Positions 8,405-16,148 of a stretch of 64,000 bases of DNA are shown piece by piece. A program made the translations under genes and the position numbers. The stretch comes from Magnetospirillum sp. (lineage in GTDB: Bacteria > Pseudomonadota > Alphaproteobacteria > CACIAM-22H2). Below the pieces are notes generated by a model. That model ran no database searches. It saw only the letters and a program-made list of their open reading frames with translations, and was not told the origin of the DNA. The stretch spans positions 558,001 to 622,000 of the forward strand of contig JAPZUA010000002.1 in the NCBI GenBank assembly GCA_027532905.1. Direction: 5' to 3'. Positions within the stretch are counted from its first letter, which is position 1, and each line of letters starts with the position of its first letter.

Positions 8405-9325
8405 ATGGGCAATTCGAGCGACCGCGATCTGATCGGCTATGGCGAGAACCCGCCGCATGCCGACTGGCCGGGCGGTGCGCGTATCGCGCTCAATTTCGTG
8501 CTCAATGTCGAGGAGGGGGCCGAATACGCCGTCGGCGACGGCGACGGCCGTTCGGAAACGGCCTTGACCGAAATCGCGTCGCCGCGCGTACCGGTGGGCG
8601 AACGCGATCTGGCAGCCGAAAGCATGTACGAATACGGTGCGCGCGCCGGCTTCTGGCGGCTCGCGCGTCTTTTCCGCGATCGGTCGTTGCCGCTCACGGC
8701 GTTCGCCTGCGCGCTCGCACTCGAGCGCAATCCCGAGATTGCCGCCGTGATACGGCGGCAGGATTGGGACGTGTGCTGCCACGGCTATCGCTGGATCGAG
8801 CATTATCGCCTCTCGCGCGACGAAGAGCAGGCGCAGATCGTCAAGGCCGTGGCGTCGCTCGAACAGTCGCTGGGGCAGCGGCCCTTCGGCTGGTATTCGC
8901 GCTATGCGCCCAGCGTGAACACGCGCGCCCTGCTCGCGGAGGAGGGCGGCTTCGTCTACGATTCAGACTCGTACGCCGACGATCTGCCCTATTGGGTGAA
9001 GACGGGCGAGCGCGACCATCTGGTGATCCCATATTCGCTCGTCACCAACGACGCGAAGCTGGTCAACGCCTTCACCGCCGCCGACACGTTCTTCCACATA
9101 TTGCGCGACGCGTTTGATACGCTCCATGCAGAAGGGCAGGAGCGCCCGAAAATGATGAGTGTGGGCATGCATCCGCGCATTCTCGGCCATCCCGCGCGCA
9201 CGGCCGGGCTCGTGCGCTTTCTCGACCATGTGCAGGCGAAAGAAGGCGTGTGGATCTGCCGGCGCATCGACATCGCGAAGCACTGGACCGAGCGCTTCGG
9301 TCGCGTCGCCTCGAAGGCGGCGTGA
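8405..9325 (+). CDS. Polysaccharide deacetylase-family hydrolase, PuuE allantoinase-like
   Basis: The 306-residue protein begins with DLIGYGENPPHADWPGGARI and FVLNVEEGAE, a signature of the NodB-fold PuuE/allantoinase-like group. It has the CCHGYRW segment in the middle and a SVGMHPRILGHPAR metal/active-site loop near the end. PuuE-type enzymes hydrolyse the cyclic amide of allantoin; relatives act on other cyclic or linear amides. No other purine genes occur here, so another ring amide is possible. The ATG is preceded by GGAG at 8 bp. It ends four bases before the convergent NHL gene. Confidence 0.75.
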   Translation: MGNSSDRDLIGYGENPPHADWPGGARIALNFVLNVEEGAEYAVGDGDGRSETALTEIASPRVPVGERDLAAESMYEYGARAGFWRLARLFRDRSLPLTAFACALALERNPEIAAVIRRQDWDVCCHGYRWIEHYRLSRDEEQAQIVKAVASLEQSLGQRPFGWYSRYAPSVNTRALLAEEGGFVYDSDSYADDLPYWVKTGERDHLVIPYSLVTNDAKLVNAFTAADTFFHILRDAFDTLHAEGQERPKMMSVGMHPRILGHPARTAGLVRFLDHVQAKEGVWICRRIDIAKHWTERFGRVASKAA

Positions 9326-9329
9326 AGAT

Positions 9330-10178
9330 TCAGGCGACCGGCACCAAGCGTGTGATGCGGCTCGGCGTGCCTTCGGCCAGATAAAGCGTACCGTCGGCGG
9401 CCCCGGTGAGGCCGTGCGCCCCGTTCAGCACCGGCCGACAGCGGCCGATGCGCGTGCCGTCGGGTGCGATGCAGGTCAGCGTCGGAATGCCGTCGCTCAC
9501 ATACAAGCGCCCCGCGGCATCGCCCCAGATGCCGGACGGCCGGCTGAATCCGGTCCAAATCGCGACGAGGCTGCCGTCCGCGTCGAAAACCTGGAGCCGG
9601 TTGTTCTCGCGGTCGACGACGACGATGCGGCCGTCGTTGCACAGCCAGATTCCGTGCACGGTGAGGAACTGTCCGGGCCCGGCTCCGACTTCGCCGAACG
9701 TGCGGCGATGCGCGTAGTTGGGGCCGAACAGATGCACATGGCCGTTGGCATAGCCGTCGGCCACCGCGATTGTTCCGTCGGCGCCGAAGGCGATGTCGGT
9801 CGGATGGCTGAAGGGGCGGCCGGGGCCGTTGCGCGTGCCGAGCCGCGCGAAGGGCCGGCCGTCGAGGTCGAAGCCGACGATCTCGTGGGCGTCGCGATCG
9901 ACAACCCACAGCCGACCCATCGGATCAGTGGCGATTTTATGGGCATCGGCGATGTCTTCGGCGCCGAAACTGCCCACGCTTTCGCCCGTGACCGACATCA
10001 GGCGCACGGGATCGACAAGCGCCTCGCAGTAGGGATCGGTGCGCGCCAGGATCGCCACGCGGCCGCGCCCGTCGATCGCCACGTCCGTGACTTTTCCGGG
10101 CGTCGTTGCGATGCCCCAGGGCCGATCGATGCGGTAGACTTGGCCGCCGAGGGAGACCTTGAAAGGGTTGTGAACCAT
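9330..10178 (-). CDS. NHL-repeat beta-propeller protein
   Basis: The 282-residue protein is built of repeated NHL/SMP-30-like blades; clear ones include DAHKIATDPMGRLWVVDRD, HPTDIAFGADGTIAVADGY, VHGIWLCNDGRIVVVDREN and PSGIWGDAAGRLYVSDG. There is no signal peptide, so it is probably cytoplasmic. Such propellers are often lactonase-like hydrolases or peptidyl-amide lyases, but no catalytic assignment can be made. It is transcribed divergently from the dimethylformamidase-like gene across the 10238-10252 operator, so the two are probably co-regulated. The antisense frame extends much further upstream but is only a shadow of the neighbouring gene. Confidence 0.8.
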   Translation of the reverse strand: MVHNPFKVSLGGQVYRIDRPWGIATTPGKVTDVAIDGRGRVAILARTDPYCEALVDPVRLMSVTGESVGSFGAEDIADAHKIATDPMGRLWVVDRDAHEIVGFDLDGRPFARLGTRNGPGRPFSHPTDIAFGADGTIAVADGYANGHVHLFGPNYAHRRTFGEVGAGPGQFLTVHGIWLCNDGRIVVVDRENNRLQVFDADGSLVAIWTGFSRPSGIWGDAAGRLYVSDGIPTLTCIAPDGTRIGRCRPVLNGAHGLTGAADGTLYLAEGTPSRITRLVPVA

Positions 10179-10237
10179 TTGCTCAGAGCCCCGGCCCGTG
10201 CGTTTGCATGACGATCGATCCCCGAACGGCTTTGTCT

Positions 10238-10252
10238 GTTTGTAATACAAAC
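10238..10252. promoter_or_regulatory. GntR/FCD-type operator in the divergent promoter region
   Basis: GTTTGTAATACAAAC is an inverted repeat with arms GTTTGTA and TACAAAC around a central A/T. It contains the same TTGTAATACAA core found at 6899-6909. It lies between the divergent NHL and dimethylformamidase-like start codons, 60 and 68 bp from them, so one bound regulator could control both. Confidence 0.65.
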
Positions 10253-10319
10253 TTCGGCGGAAATGAACCATTCTGGCACATGCGCCCAATGCGGCCGGGC
10301 GGCGCAAGGAGGGGGAGGC

Positions 10320-12488
10320 ATGTATCGCATTGTCGGCTACTGCGACCGCTGGAGTGCACGGCCCGGTGAGGCGGTGCGCTTTATGGTGTCCAGCGTCGGC
10401 GATGCGCCGTTCGATCTGCGCTTCGTGCGTCTGCTGTGCCCAGATCCCAATCCGGACGGGCCGGGCTACAGCGAAGTTGCGATGCCGACTGGTCTCGACG
10501 GGAAGCAGCCGGGCTTCGAACGTCCGGCCTATCTCGGAAGCTACGGCCATGCGGCAGGCCTGAAACTCGGCAGCGATACGATCCGCCTGTCGGCGACGGT
10601 TTGGCCGACGACGCCCGGCAAAGGGCTGCAGGGAATCCTGGCCCTTGAGGGCAAGGGCGGATCGTTCGCGTTGGCGATCGGGCCAGGCGGCGGTGCAGCA
10701 GCGATCGTCGCGCGTGCGAATGCAGCGCCGACGATCGTCGAAGTAAAGCTGCCGCTGCAGCAGCAGGGCTGGGCCGACATCGTCGCGACGTATGCGCCGG
10801 ACGGCACGGTGGCGGTCGAACAGCGCGCCCATCGGCCGCAACGCGATGTGGGCGAAGCGCGTGGTACTGCACCTGCTGTTGCGTTCGGCGGTGCGGCCAA
10901 TGTCTTCGTCGCGGCATTGCCGCCCGACGGGGCCGGGGCACCGGCGTGCGCGCACTACAACGGCAAGATCGAGCGGCCGACCGTTGAATGCCGTGTCGCC
11001 GCTTCGGATGCATGGCAAACGGCTGCGCAATGGGATTTCGCGGCCGACATTCCCATGCAGACGGCGCCCGATGCGCGCGGCGCGGTACCGCCGCTCGAAC
11101 TCGTCAACTTCCCGGCGCGCGCCATGACGGGTTCGAACTGGACCGGGACGATCCATGATTGGCGCCGCAATCCTGCACAATACGGTGCGATCCATTTCCA
11201 CGACGACGACCATGGCGATACCGGCTGGCCGACGAGTTTCGAACTGCGCGTGCCCGACGATTGGCCGACCGGTTTCTACGCCGCACATGTACGCAGCGAA
11301 GTTGCCGAAGACATGATCCCGTTTTTCGTGCGGCCGCGTGCGCCGCAGGCCGATGTGGCGTTCCTCGTTCCCACCTTCACCTACCAGGTCTACGGCAACC
11401 ATTTTCGTCCCGGGCGCGGGGCCGAGATCGCCGCGCGCGCCGCTGCGTGGGGAGCACTGCCTCAAACGCCCGACATGAATCCGCAATTCGGCATGTCGAC
11501 CTACCAGCGCCATGCCGACGGTTCGGGCATTTCGGTCGCCTCGCTGCTGCGCCCGATGTTCGACACGCGCCCCAAACAGATCAGCGTGATGGATCCGGCA
11601 CCCGGCGCTTCGGGGGCGGGCCGCATCTGCGCCGATGCCTACGTGTCGCAATGGATGCGCGAAGAGGGCGTCGCGCACGACGTCGTGACCGACCATGATC
11701 TGCATGCCGAAGGGCTCACCGCCATCGCACCCTATCGCGTGCTGATAGCGGGCCAGCATCCGGAGTATCTGTCCGAACGCATGATGCAGGCGATCGAAGC
11801 GTTTCTCGAAGCGGGCGGCCGGCTCATGTATCTCGGCGGCAACGGCTTCTACTGGCGCGCCGAGCCGAGTGCGACGCATCCGCATGCGCTCGAAGTGCGC
11901 CGCGCCGAAGGCGGCATTCGCACCTGGGAGACGCAGCCCGGCGAGAGCTACCATGCGTTCGCGGACGGTTACGGCGGCCTGTGGCGCCGCATCGGGCGGC
12001 CGAGCCACAGGCTCGTCGGGATCGGATTCTCGACGCAAGGCCGCTATTCGGGCTTTCCCTATCGCTTCACCGCCGCAGTCGCAGATCCGCGCGTAGCGTT
12101 CATGTTCGACCGCGTCGATGCCGAGCCGGGGGCCGAGTTCGGCGCGTTCGGCTATATGGGCGGCGGGGCGGCAGGTTTCGAACTCGACAGCGTCAATGCG
12201 CGCTACGGTTCGCCCGCCCATGCCCTCGTCGTCGCCAAGGGTGTGGTGCTGCGCCCCGACTATTCGTGGGTCAACGAAGACATGCTGACCGAAATTCACC
12301 CGCGCCCGCGCGAGGCTTGGTCGTGCGCCGACATGACGTTCTTCGAAACGCCGGCGGGCGGTGCGGTCTTCTCGGTGGGGTCGATGACGTTTGTGGGCGC
12401 GTTGCCGATTGCCGGTCAATTGCGGCAGCTTACCACAAACGTCTTGGCGCGGTTCCGCGATCCCGCACCGTTTGACATGCCGCGTTAG
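10320..12488 (+). CDS. N,N-dimethylformamidase large (beta) subunit-like protein
   Basis: The 722-residue protein resembles the large subunit of dimethylformamidase, a mononuclear-iron amidohydrolase that splits dimethylformamide to dimethylamine and formate. The N-terminal half is lectin-like and beta-rich; the C-terminal half carries the GQHPEYLSERM segment (His480, Glu482) and GFELDS (Glu621). With Tyr395 (MSTYQRH) these are at about the spacing of the Tyr/Glu/Glu iron site described for the enzyme; the residue match is my inference. A GGAGGGGGAGG ribosome site precedes the ATG, and an in-frame upstream ATG lacks one. No small-subunit gene is adjacent, so it may act on a different amide. 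Confidence 0.75.
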   Translation: MYRIVGYCDRWSARPGEAVRFMVSSVGDAPFDLRFVRLLCPDPNPDGPGYSEVAMPTGLDGKQPGFERPAYLGSYGHAAGLKLGSDTIRLSATVWPTTPGKGLQGILALEGKGGSFALAIGPGGGAAAIVARANAAPTIVEVKLPLQQQGWADIVATYAPDGTVAVEQRAHRPQRDVGEARGTAPAVAFGGAANVFVAALPPDGAGAPACAHYNGKIERPTVECRVAASDAWQTAAQWDFAADIPMQTAPDARGAVPPLELVNFPARAMTGSNWTGTIHDWRRNPAQYGAIHFHDDDHGDTGWPTSFELRVPDDWPTGFYAAHVRSEVAEDMIPFFVRPRAPQADVAFLVPTFTYQVYGNHFRPGRGAEIAARAAAWGALPQTPDMNPQFGMSTYQRHADGSGISVASLLRPMFDTRPKQISVMDPAPGASGAGRICADAYVSQWMREEGVAHDVVTDHDLHAEGLTAIAPYRVLIAGQHPEYLSERMMQAIEAFLEAGGRLMYLGGNGFYWRAEPSATHPHALEVRRAEGGIRTWETQPGESYHAFADGYGGLWRRIGRPSHRLVGIGFSTQGRYSGFPYRFTAAVADPRVAFMFDRVDAEPGAEFGAFGYMGGGAAGFELDSVNARYGSPAHALVVAKGVVLRPDYSWVNEDMLTEIHPRPREAWSCADMTFFETPAGGAVFSVGSMTFVGALPIAGQLRQLTTNVLARFRDPAPFDMPR

Positions 12489-12504
12489 GCGCGGTTTGGT
12501 TTGC

Positions 12505-12834
12505 TCAGCGCGTTGCGCGGGCAAGTCCGGCTTGGATCGCCTCTTGAACTGCCGCCGGCTGTTCGGCCAGAACCTGACCGAACCCGTCGACCAAACAGCG
12601 CAGCTCGTAAATCTGGTCGAGCAGCGACAGCACGATCGGCATCGTCTCCTCGGGCGTCGCCATCTCGCGACGCAGATCGTAGATCAACCGGGTTCGCGCA
12701 ATGTCGATGTCGCGAAACGACCAGCCGCCGGAAGCGTCGGGCTCGGGCTGGATCCAGCGTTGTGCCACCCATCCGGCGAGCTCGCCCGTCGCCAGATCCT
12801 CGAAAAGCAGGGCCACCGTCTCGAGCGAGTTCAT
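12505..12834 (-). CDS. CbpM-like chaperone modulator (MerR-like), orphan
   Basis: The 109-residue protein has the CbpM layout: an N-terminal acidic helix pair (MNSLETVALLFEDL), a MerR-like recognition stretch (WSFRDIDIARTRLIYDLRRE), then PIVLSLLDQIYELRCLVDGF and a C-terminal helix. CbpM binds the J domain of the DnaJ-like CbpA and inhibits it. The ATG is preceded by AAAGGTG. In other genomes the gene normally follows cbpA; here its upstream side holds an antiparallel GH130 remnant and no J-domain gene, so it is an orphan. A stand-alone MerR-type regulator is the alternative. Confidence 0.65.
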   Translation of the reverse strand: MNSLETVALLFEDLATGELAGWVAQRWIQPEPDASGGWSFRDIDIARTRLIYDLRREMATPEETMPIVLSLLDQIYELRCLVDGFGQVLAEQPAAVQEAIQAGLARATR

Positions 12835-12837
12835 GGC

Positions 12838-13041
12838 GTCACCTTTGTTGCGCGTTCGCGCGAACCATAGATCCGGCCCGAGCCGTTCGAGCGCGAAGGT
12901 TATGTGCCGAACGTCGTCTATACGTGCGGCCTCATCAAACACGGTGCGGATCTCGTGATTCCGTATGCGGTATCGGACACGTTTACGAACTTCGCGACGA
13001 TTCCCATTCTGCAGCTGTTGAAAACGCTCGAGCCAGTTTGA
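12838..13041 (+). pseudogene. Remnant of a GH130 mannoside phosphorylase-like gene (C-terminus)
   Basis: One plus-strand frame reads VTFVARSREP, an in-frame TAG (12868-12870), then IRPEPFEREGYVPNVVYTCG, a Leu-Ile-Lys-His-Gly segment, IPYAVSDTFTNFATIPILQL and a natural TGA. This matches the C-terminal end of GH130 family glycoside phosphorylases, where a leucine normally stands at the stop position. The rest of the gene is missing; upstream sequence belongs to the antisense CbpM gene. The fragment keeps family-like residues, so the loss looks fairly recent. The call rests on recognition of the conserved end motif. Confidence 0.65.
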
Positions 13042-13059
13042 TTGCTTGGGGCAACCCAC

Positions 13060-13075
13060 ATTGTCGATGTACAAT
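13060..13075. repeat. Inverted repeat ATTGT-N6-ACAAT
   Basis: Perfect 5-bp arms flank CGATGT in an AT-richer stretch between the GH130 remnant and the ABC binding-protein gene. It may be a regulator site for that operon, but nothing ties it to a given protein. Confidence 0.35.
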
Positions 13076-13222
13076 TCGAAATTGCCGCCTATTTCGGCGC
13101 GAATCGCCCAATCCCAGGGCAGGTTGCCTATACCATAAACTACATAATTCTTGTGTTGCGGCGTCCGCCGAATTTTCGAGCGCTTCCTCTTGTTTGTCTG
13201 GGCGCTAAGGGCCATTTGCGAT

Positions 13223-13242
13223 GACGAAATTGTGATTTCGTC
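13223..13242 (+). repeat. Perfect hairpin GACGAAAT-TGTG-ATTTCGTC in the 5' leader
   Basis: Eight-bp perfect arms with a 4-base loop lie 28 bp upstream of the binding-protein ATG and 15 bp before its AGGAG ribosome site. It could be an operator or an mRNA leader stem; there is no T-tract. Confidence 0.45.
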
Positions 13243-13270
13243 CTACCCGCCAATCCCAGGAGTTCCCCCC

Positions 13271-14365
13271 ATGCTCAACAATGTGTCGCGTCGCGGCTTC
13301 CTCGCGGGCTCGGCTTCGCTGACCGCTCTCGGCGCCACCGGCCTTGCTGCCCCCGCGATCGCACAAGGTGCGATGACGCCGGTCAAGTTCACGCTGCCCT
13401 TCGTGGCGCAAGGCGCGACGGCTTTTGCCTTCGTTGCGCGCGAGCGCGGCTTCTTCCGCGCGCGCGGTCTCGATGTCGATATCGCCCTCGGCACCGGCTC
13501 GCCGCCGGCAGCCCAAGCGATCGCCGCCGGGCAGTTCGATATCGGTCTCGTCTCGGCCGCCGCGACGATCCAGCAGGCCGCGCGCGGCCTCAGCCTCACG
13601 GCCGTCGGCACGATGATGTACGACGCGACGATGGCGATCGCCGTACCCGCCGACAGCCCGATCCGCACGCCCAAGGATCTCGAAGGCAAGCGGCTGGGCG
13701 CTAATCCGCGCGGCCTCGACTTCGCGTTTTGGCCGGCCTATGCGCGCCTTGCCAACATCAATACGACCGGCATCACGGTCCAGCAGCTCGATCCCAACGT
13801 GCTCGAGCGCACGCTTTCGCAGCGCCAGGTCGATGCGGTCACGTGCGTTGCAGCTTCGTCGCTGCCGACGTTCCAGTCGCTCAATCTGCCTGTGCGTTTC
13901 ATGATGTGGAAGGATGCGGGCCTCAATTTCTATCACAACACCGTCGTCACGCGGCCCGACGTGGTGGCACAGCGCCCGCAGCTCGTGCAGGGCGTGGTCG
14001 ATGCGCTCGGCGAGGCGATGGCGCTCACCTTGCGCGATCCGGATGCAGCCCTCGAAGCCTTCGTGCGCCAGCGCCCGGAAATCGGCATGTCCGACCAGTC
14101 GCGCGGCTCGGCGCGTTTGGGTCAGGGGCTGATGGGCGTTACGGTCGCTCAGGAAGAGGCGATCCGCAACGGCATCGGTTTCGCCGACATGGCCAAGGTT
14201 GACAAGATGATCGATACGGTCATGGAGTTCTCGGTGCAGGACGGCCGCCGCCCGGTCACCGACCAGCTCTACACGAACCGCTTTGCCGGCAACATCAAGC
14301 TCACGGCCGCCGAGTGGGAAGCCGTGCGCGTGCGCAAGGCGCCGTTCGCGCAGTTCCTGGCCTAG
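13271..14365 (+). CDS. NitT/TauT-family (SsuA/NMT1-like) ABC substrate-binding protein
   Basis: The 364-residue protein has a Tat-type signal (SRRGFLAGSAS followed by a hydrophobic run, cleavage near APAIAQG) and the periplasmic binding fold of the NMT1/SsuA type: FVARERGFFRARGLDVDIALG, AAGQFDIGLVSAA and a KDLEGKRLGANPRG hinge. It would capture a small nitrogenous, sulfonate or pyrimidine-like solute. AGGAG lies 8 bp before the ATG. It is the first gene of the operon with an ATPase and a permease, but a strong terminator separates it from them. Confidence 0.88.
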   Translation: MLNNVSRRGFLAGSASLTALGATGLAAPAIAQGAMTPVKFTLPFVAQGATAFAFVARERGFFRARGLDVDIALGTGSPPAAQAIAAGQFDIGLVSAAATIQQAARGLSLTAVGTMMYDATMAIAVPADSPIRTPKDLEGKRLGANPRGLDFAFWPAYARLANINTTGITVQQLDPNVLERTLSQRQVDAVTCVAASSLPTFQSLNLPVRFMMWKDAGLNFYHNTVVTRPDVVAQRPQLVQGVVDALGEAMALTLRDPDAALEAFVRQRPEIGMSDQSRGSARLGQGLMGVTVAQEEAIRNGIGFADMAKVDKMIDTVMEFSVQDGRRPVTDQLYTNRFAGNIKLTAAEWEAVRVRKAPFAQFLA

Positions 14366-14374
14366 TCCGGAAAA

Positions 14375-14415
14375 GGCGGCGGCCTCTCCGCTAGGGAGAG
14401 GCCGCCGCCGTTTTT
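14375..14415 (+). terminator. Strong Rho-independent terminator inside the ABC operon
   Basis: GGCGGCGGCCTCTCC pairs perfectly with GGAGAGGCCGCCGCC (15 bp) around the loop GCTAG, followed by GTTTTT. The T-tract ends 3 bases before the ATG of the ATPase gene. It should limit read-through so that the binding protein is made in excess. It also leaves the ATPase without a normal ribosome site outside the stem. Confidence 0.9.
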
Positions 14416-14418
14416 GCC

Positions 14419-15210
14419 ATGTCCGATCCGCGTTTCATTCGCGTGCGCGACGTCGCGAAGACCTACGTTGCAGGTGCAACGGAGGTCGAAGCGGTCGCAC
14501 GCGTCGCGTTCGATGTCGCCGAAGGCCAGTTCGTCTCGATCCTCGGGCCCTCGGGCTGCGGCAAATCCACGTTGCTGATGATGTGCGCAGGTCTTGAGGC
14601 CGCGTCGGACGGTACGATCGAAATCGCCGGGCGGCCTGTCGTTGGCCCGCGGCGCGAGTTCGGCCTCATCTTCCAGGATGCGACGTTGTTGCCCTGGAAG
14701 ACGTCGCTCGAAAACGTGCTGTTCCCGATCCGCATGATGAAACGCGATCCCGCCCAGTATCGCGACCGCGCGGAGGCTTTGCTGCGCCAGGTCGGGCTTG
14801 GCGATTTTCTGCACAAGCGCCCGTCCGAATTGTCGGGCGGCATGCGCCAGCGCGTGGCGATCTGCCGCGCCCTGATCCACGATCCCGAATTGCTGATGAT
14901 GGACGAGCCGTTCAGCGCGCTCGATGCGATCACGCGCGACGAGATGAACGAAGCGCTCGCGCGCATCTGGGAAACGCAGCGCAAGACCGGCCTGTTCGTG
15001 ACCCATTCGATCCGCGAGGCGGTGTTTTTGGCCGACCGCGTGCTCGTGATGAGCGGCCGACCCTCGACGATAGCACTCGATTTCCAAGTGCCGTTCGCGC
15101 GGCCGCGCGATCCGGCCCTTGTCGAAACGCCGGAATTTGCCAAAATCTGCGCGATGCTCAAACGCACGATCGAAGCGGGCTATGCGCGCAGTGGCCGGAG
15201 TGCGGCATGA
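14419..15210 (+). CDS. NitT/TauT-family ABC transporter ATP-binding protein
   Basis: The 263-residue ATPase has Walker A GPSGCGKST near residue 49, a Q-loop (FQDATLLPW), the signature LSGGMRQR and Walker B LLMMDEPFSALD. It energises import with the following permease. The start codon sits directly after the terminator T-tract and has no Shine-Dalgarno apart from the GGGAGAG held in the terminator stem. The stop overlaps the permease start by 4 bp (ATGA). Confidence 0.92.
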   Translation: MSDPRFIRVRDVAKTYVAGATEVEAVARVAFDVAEGQFVSILGPSGCGKSTLLMMCAGLEAASDGTIEIAGRPVVGPRREFGLIFQDATLLPWKTSLENVLFPIRMMKRDPAQYRDRAEALLRQVGLGDFLHKRPSELSGGMRQRVAICRALIHDPELLMMDEPFSALDAITRDEMNEALARIWETQRKTGLFVTHSIREAVFLADRVLVMSGRPSTIALDFQVPFARPRDPALVETPEFAKICAMLKRTIEAGYARSGRSAA

Positions 15211-16055
15211 CCGATATCGGTTTGACCGCCCTTGCCGAGGACCCGGCCGAGGAGCGCCGCCGGGCGCGCCTTGCGCGCGCGCGCAAAGCCAAGCTCGTGC
15301 AGGCCTTCAAGCACATTGTGCTGCCGGTGTTGACGGCGCTTGCCGTGCTGCTTGCCTGGGAAGCGGCCGTCGATCTCAACGGCATCCCGAAAGTGATATT
15401 GCCGGCGCCGTCGGACATTGCCGAGCGCATCTGGTCGATTCGCAAGCTGCTCTACGCCAATGCAATCTCGACCACGACCGAAGCGGTCGCGGGCTTTGCG
15501 ATCGCCACCTCGCTCGGCATCGCGCTTGCCGCCAGCCTCGTCTATTCGAGCTGGCTGCGCGCGGCCCTCTATCCGAATATCGTGTTCTTCCAGCTCATTC
15601 CGAAGATCGCACTCGCCCCCTTGTTCATCGTGTGGCTCGGCATCGGGGCCGAGAGCCGTTTGACCTTCGCCGTGTTCATCTCGTTCTTCCCGGTCGTGAT
15701 CGCGACGATCACGGGCCTCACCAACGTGCCCGGCGATATGCTGCGCCTGTGCCGCGGCCTCACTGCATCGAACTGGCAGATTTTTTGGGCGGTGCGCTTT
15801 CCTTATGCGCTGCCGCATCTCTTCTCGGGCATGAAGATCGCGATCACCTTCGCGATCATCGGCGTCGTGGTCGGCGAGTTCATCACCGCAAATAAGGGCC
15901 TCGGCTATCTCATCATGTTCGCCTCGTCGATGGCCGAGACGACCACGATCCTTGCCGCAATTGCGGTTCTGTGCGCGATCGGGCTCACATTGTTCGGCTT
16001 CGTGACGCTGGCCGAAAAGATCGTGCTCAAAGCCTACGGCCACAAGGCTGCCTGA
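15207..16055 (+). CDS. NitT/TauT-family ABC transporter permease
   Basis: The 282-residue inner-membrane protein has about six hydrophobic helices after a basic N-terminal tail (EERRRARLARARKAK). It carries the BPD-type coupling loop around CRGLTASNWQIFWAVRFPYALP. It completes an SsuABC/TauABC-type importer with the two preceding genes. The ATG is translationally coupled to the ATPase gene. Confidence 0.9.
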   Translation: MTDIGLTALAEDPAEERRRARLARARKAKLVQAFKHIVLPVLTALAVLLAWEAAVDLNGIPKVILPAPSDIAERIWSIRKLLYANAISTTTEAVAGFAIATSLGIALAASLVYSSWLRAALYPNIVFFQLIPKIALAPLFIVWLGIGAESRLTFAVFISFFPVVIATITGLTNVPGDMLRLCRGLTASNWQIFWAVRFPYALPHLFSGMKIAITFAIIGVVVGEFITANKGLGYLIMFASSMAETTTILAAIAVLCAIGLTLFGFVTLAEKIVLKAYGHKAA

Positions 16056-16148
16056 AGCAGGGCATTCGCACCGAACCCGCCTGTCGATTTCCCGAACATT
16101 CGATGCTAAAAGCCGAATGCATTCGGGTTCGAGGGGCAGGGGGCGGAA

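Noticed and set aside
9330-12524. Minus-strand open frame of 1064 codons antisense to the dimethylformamidase-like gene
   Set aside because: Only its last 282 codons encode a recognisable protein (NHL repeats). The rest is a low-complexity His/Arg/Ala shadow produced by GC-rich codon bias.
16120-16140. tRNA-like GGTTCGAG string
   Set aside because: No matching acceptor or anticodon arms were found around it; it lies in the leader of a protein gene.
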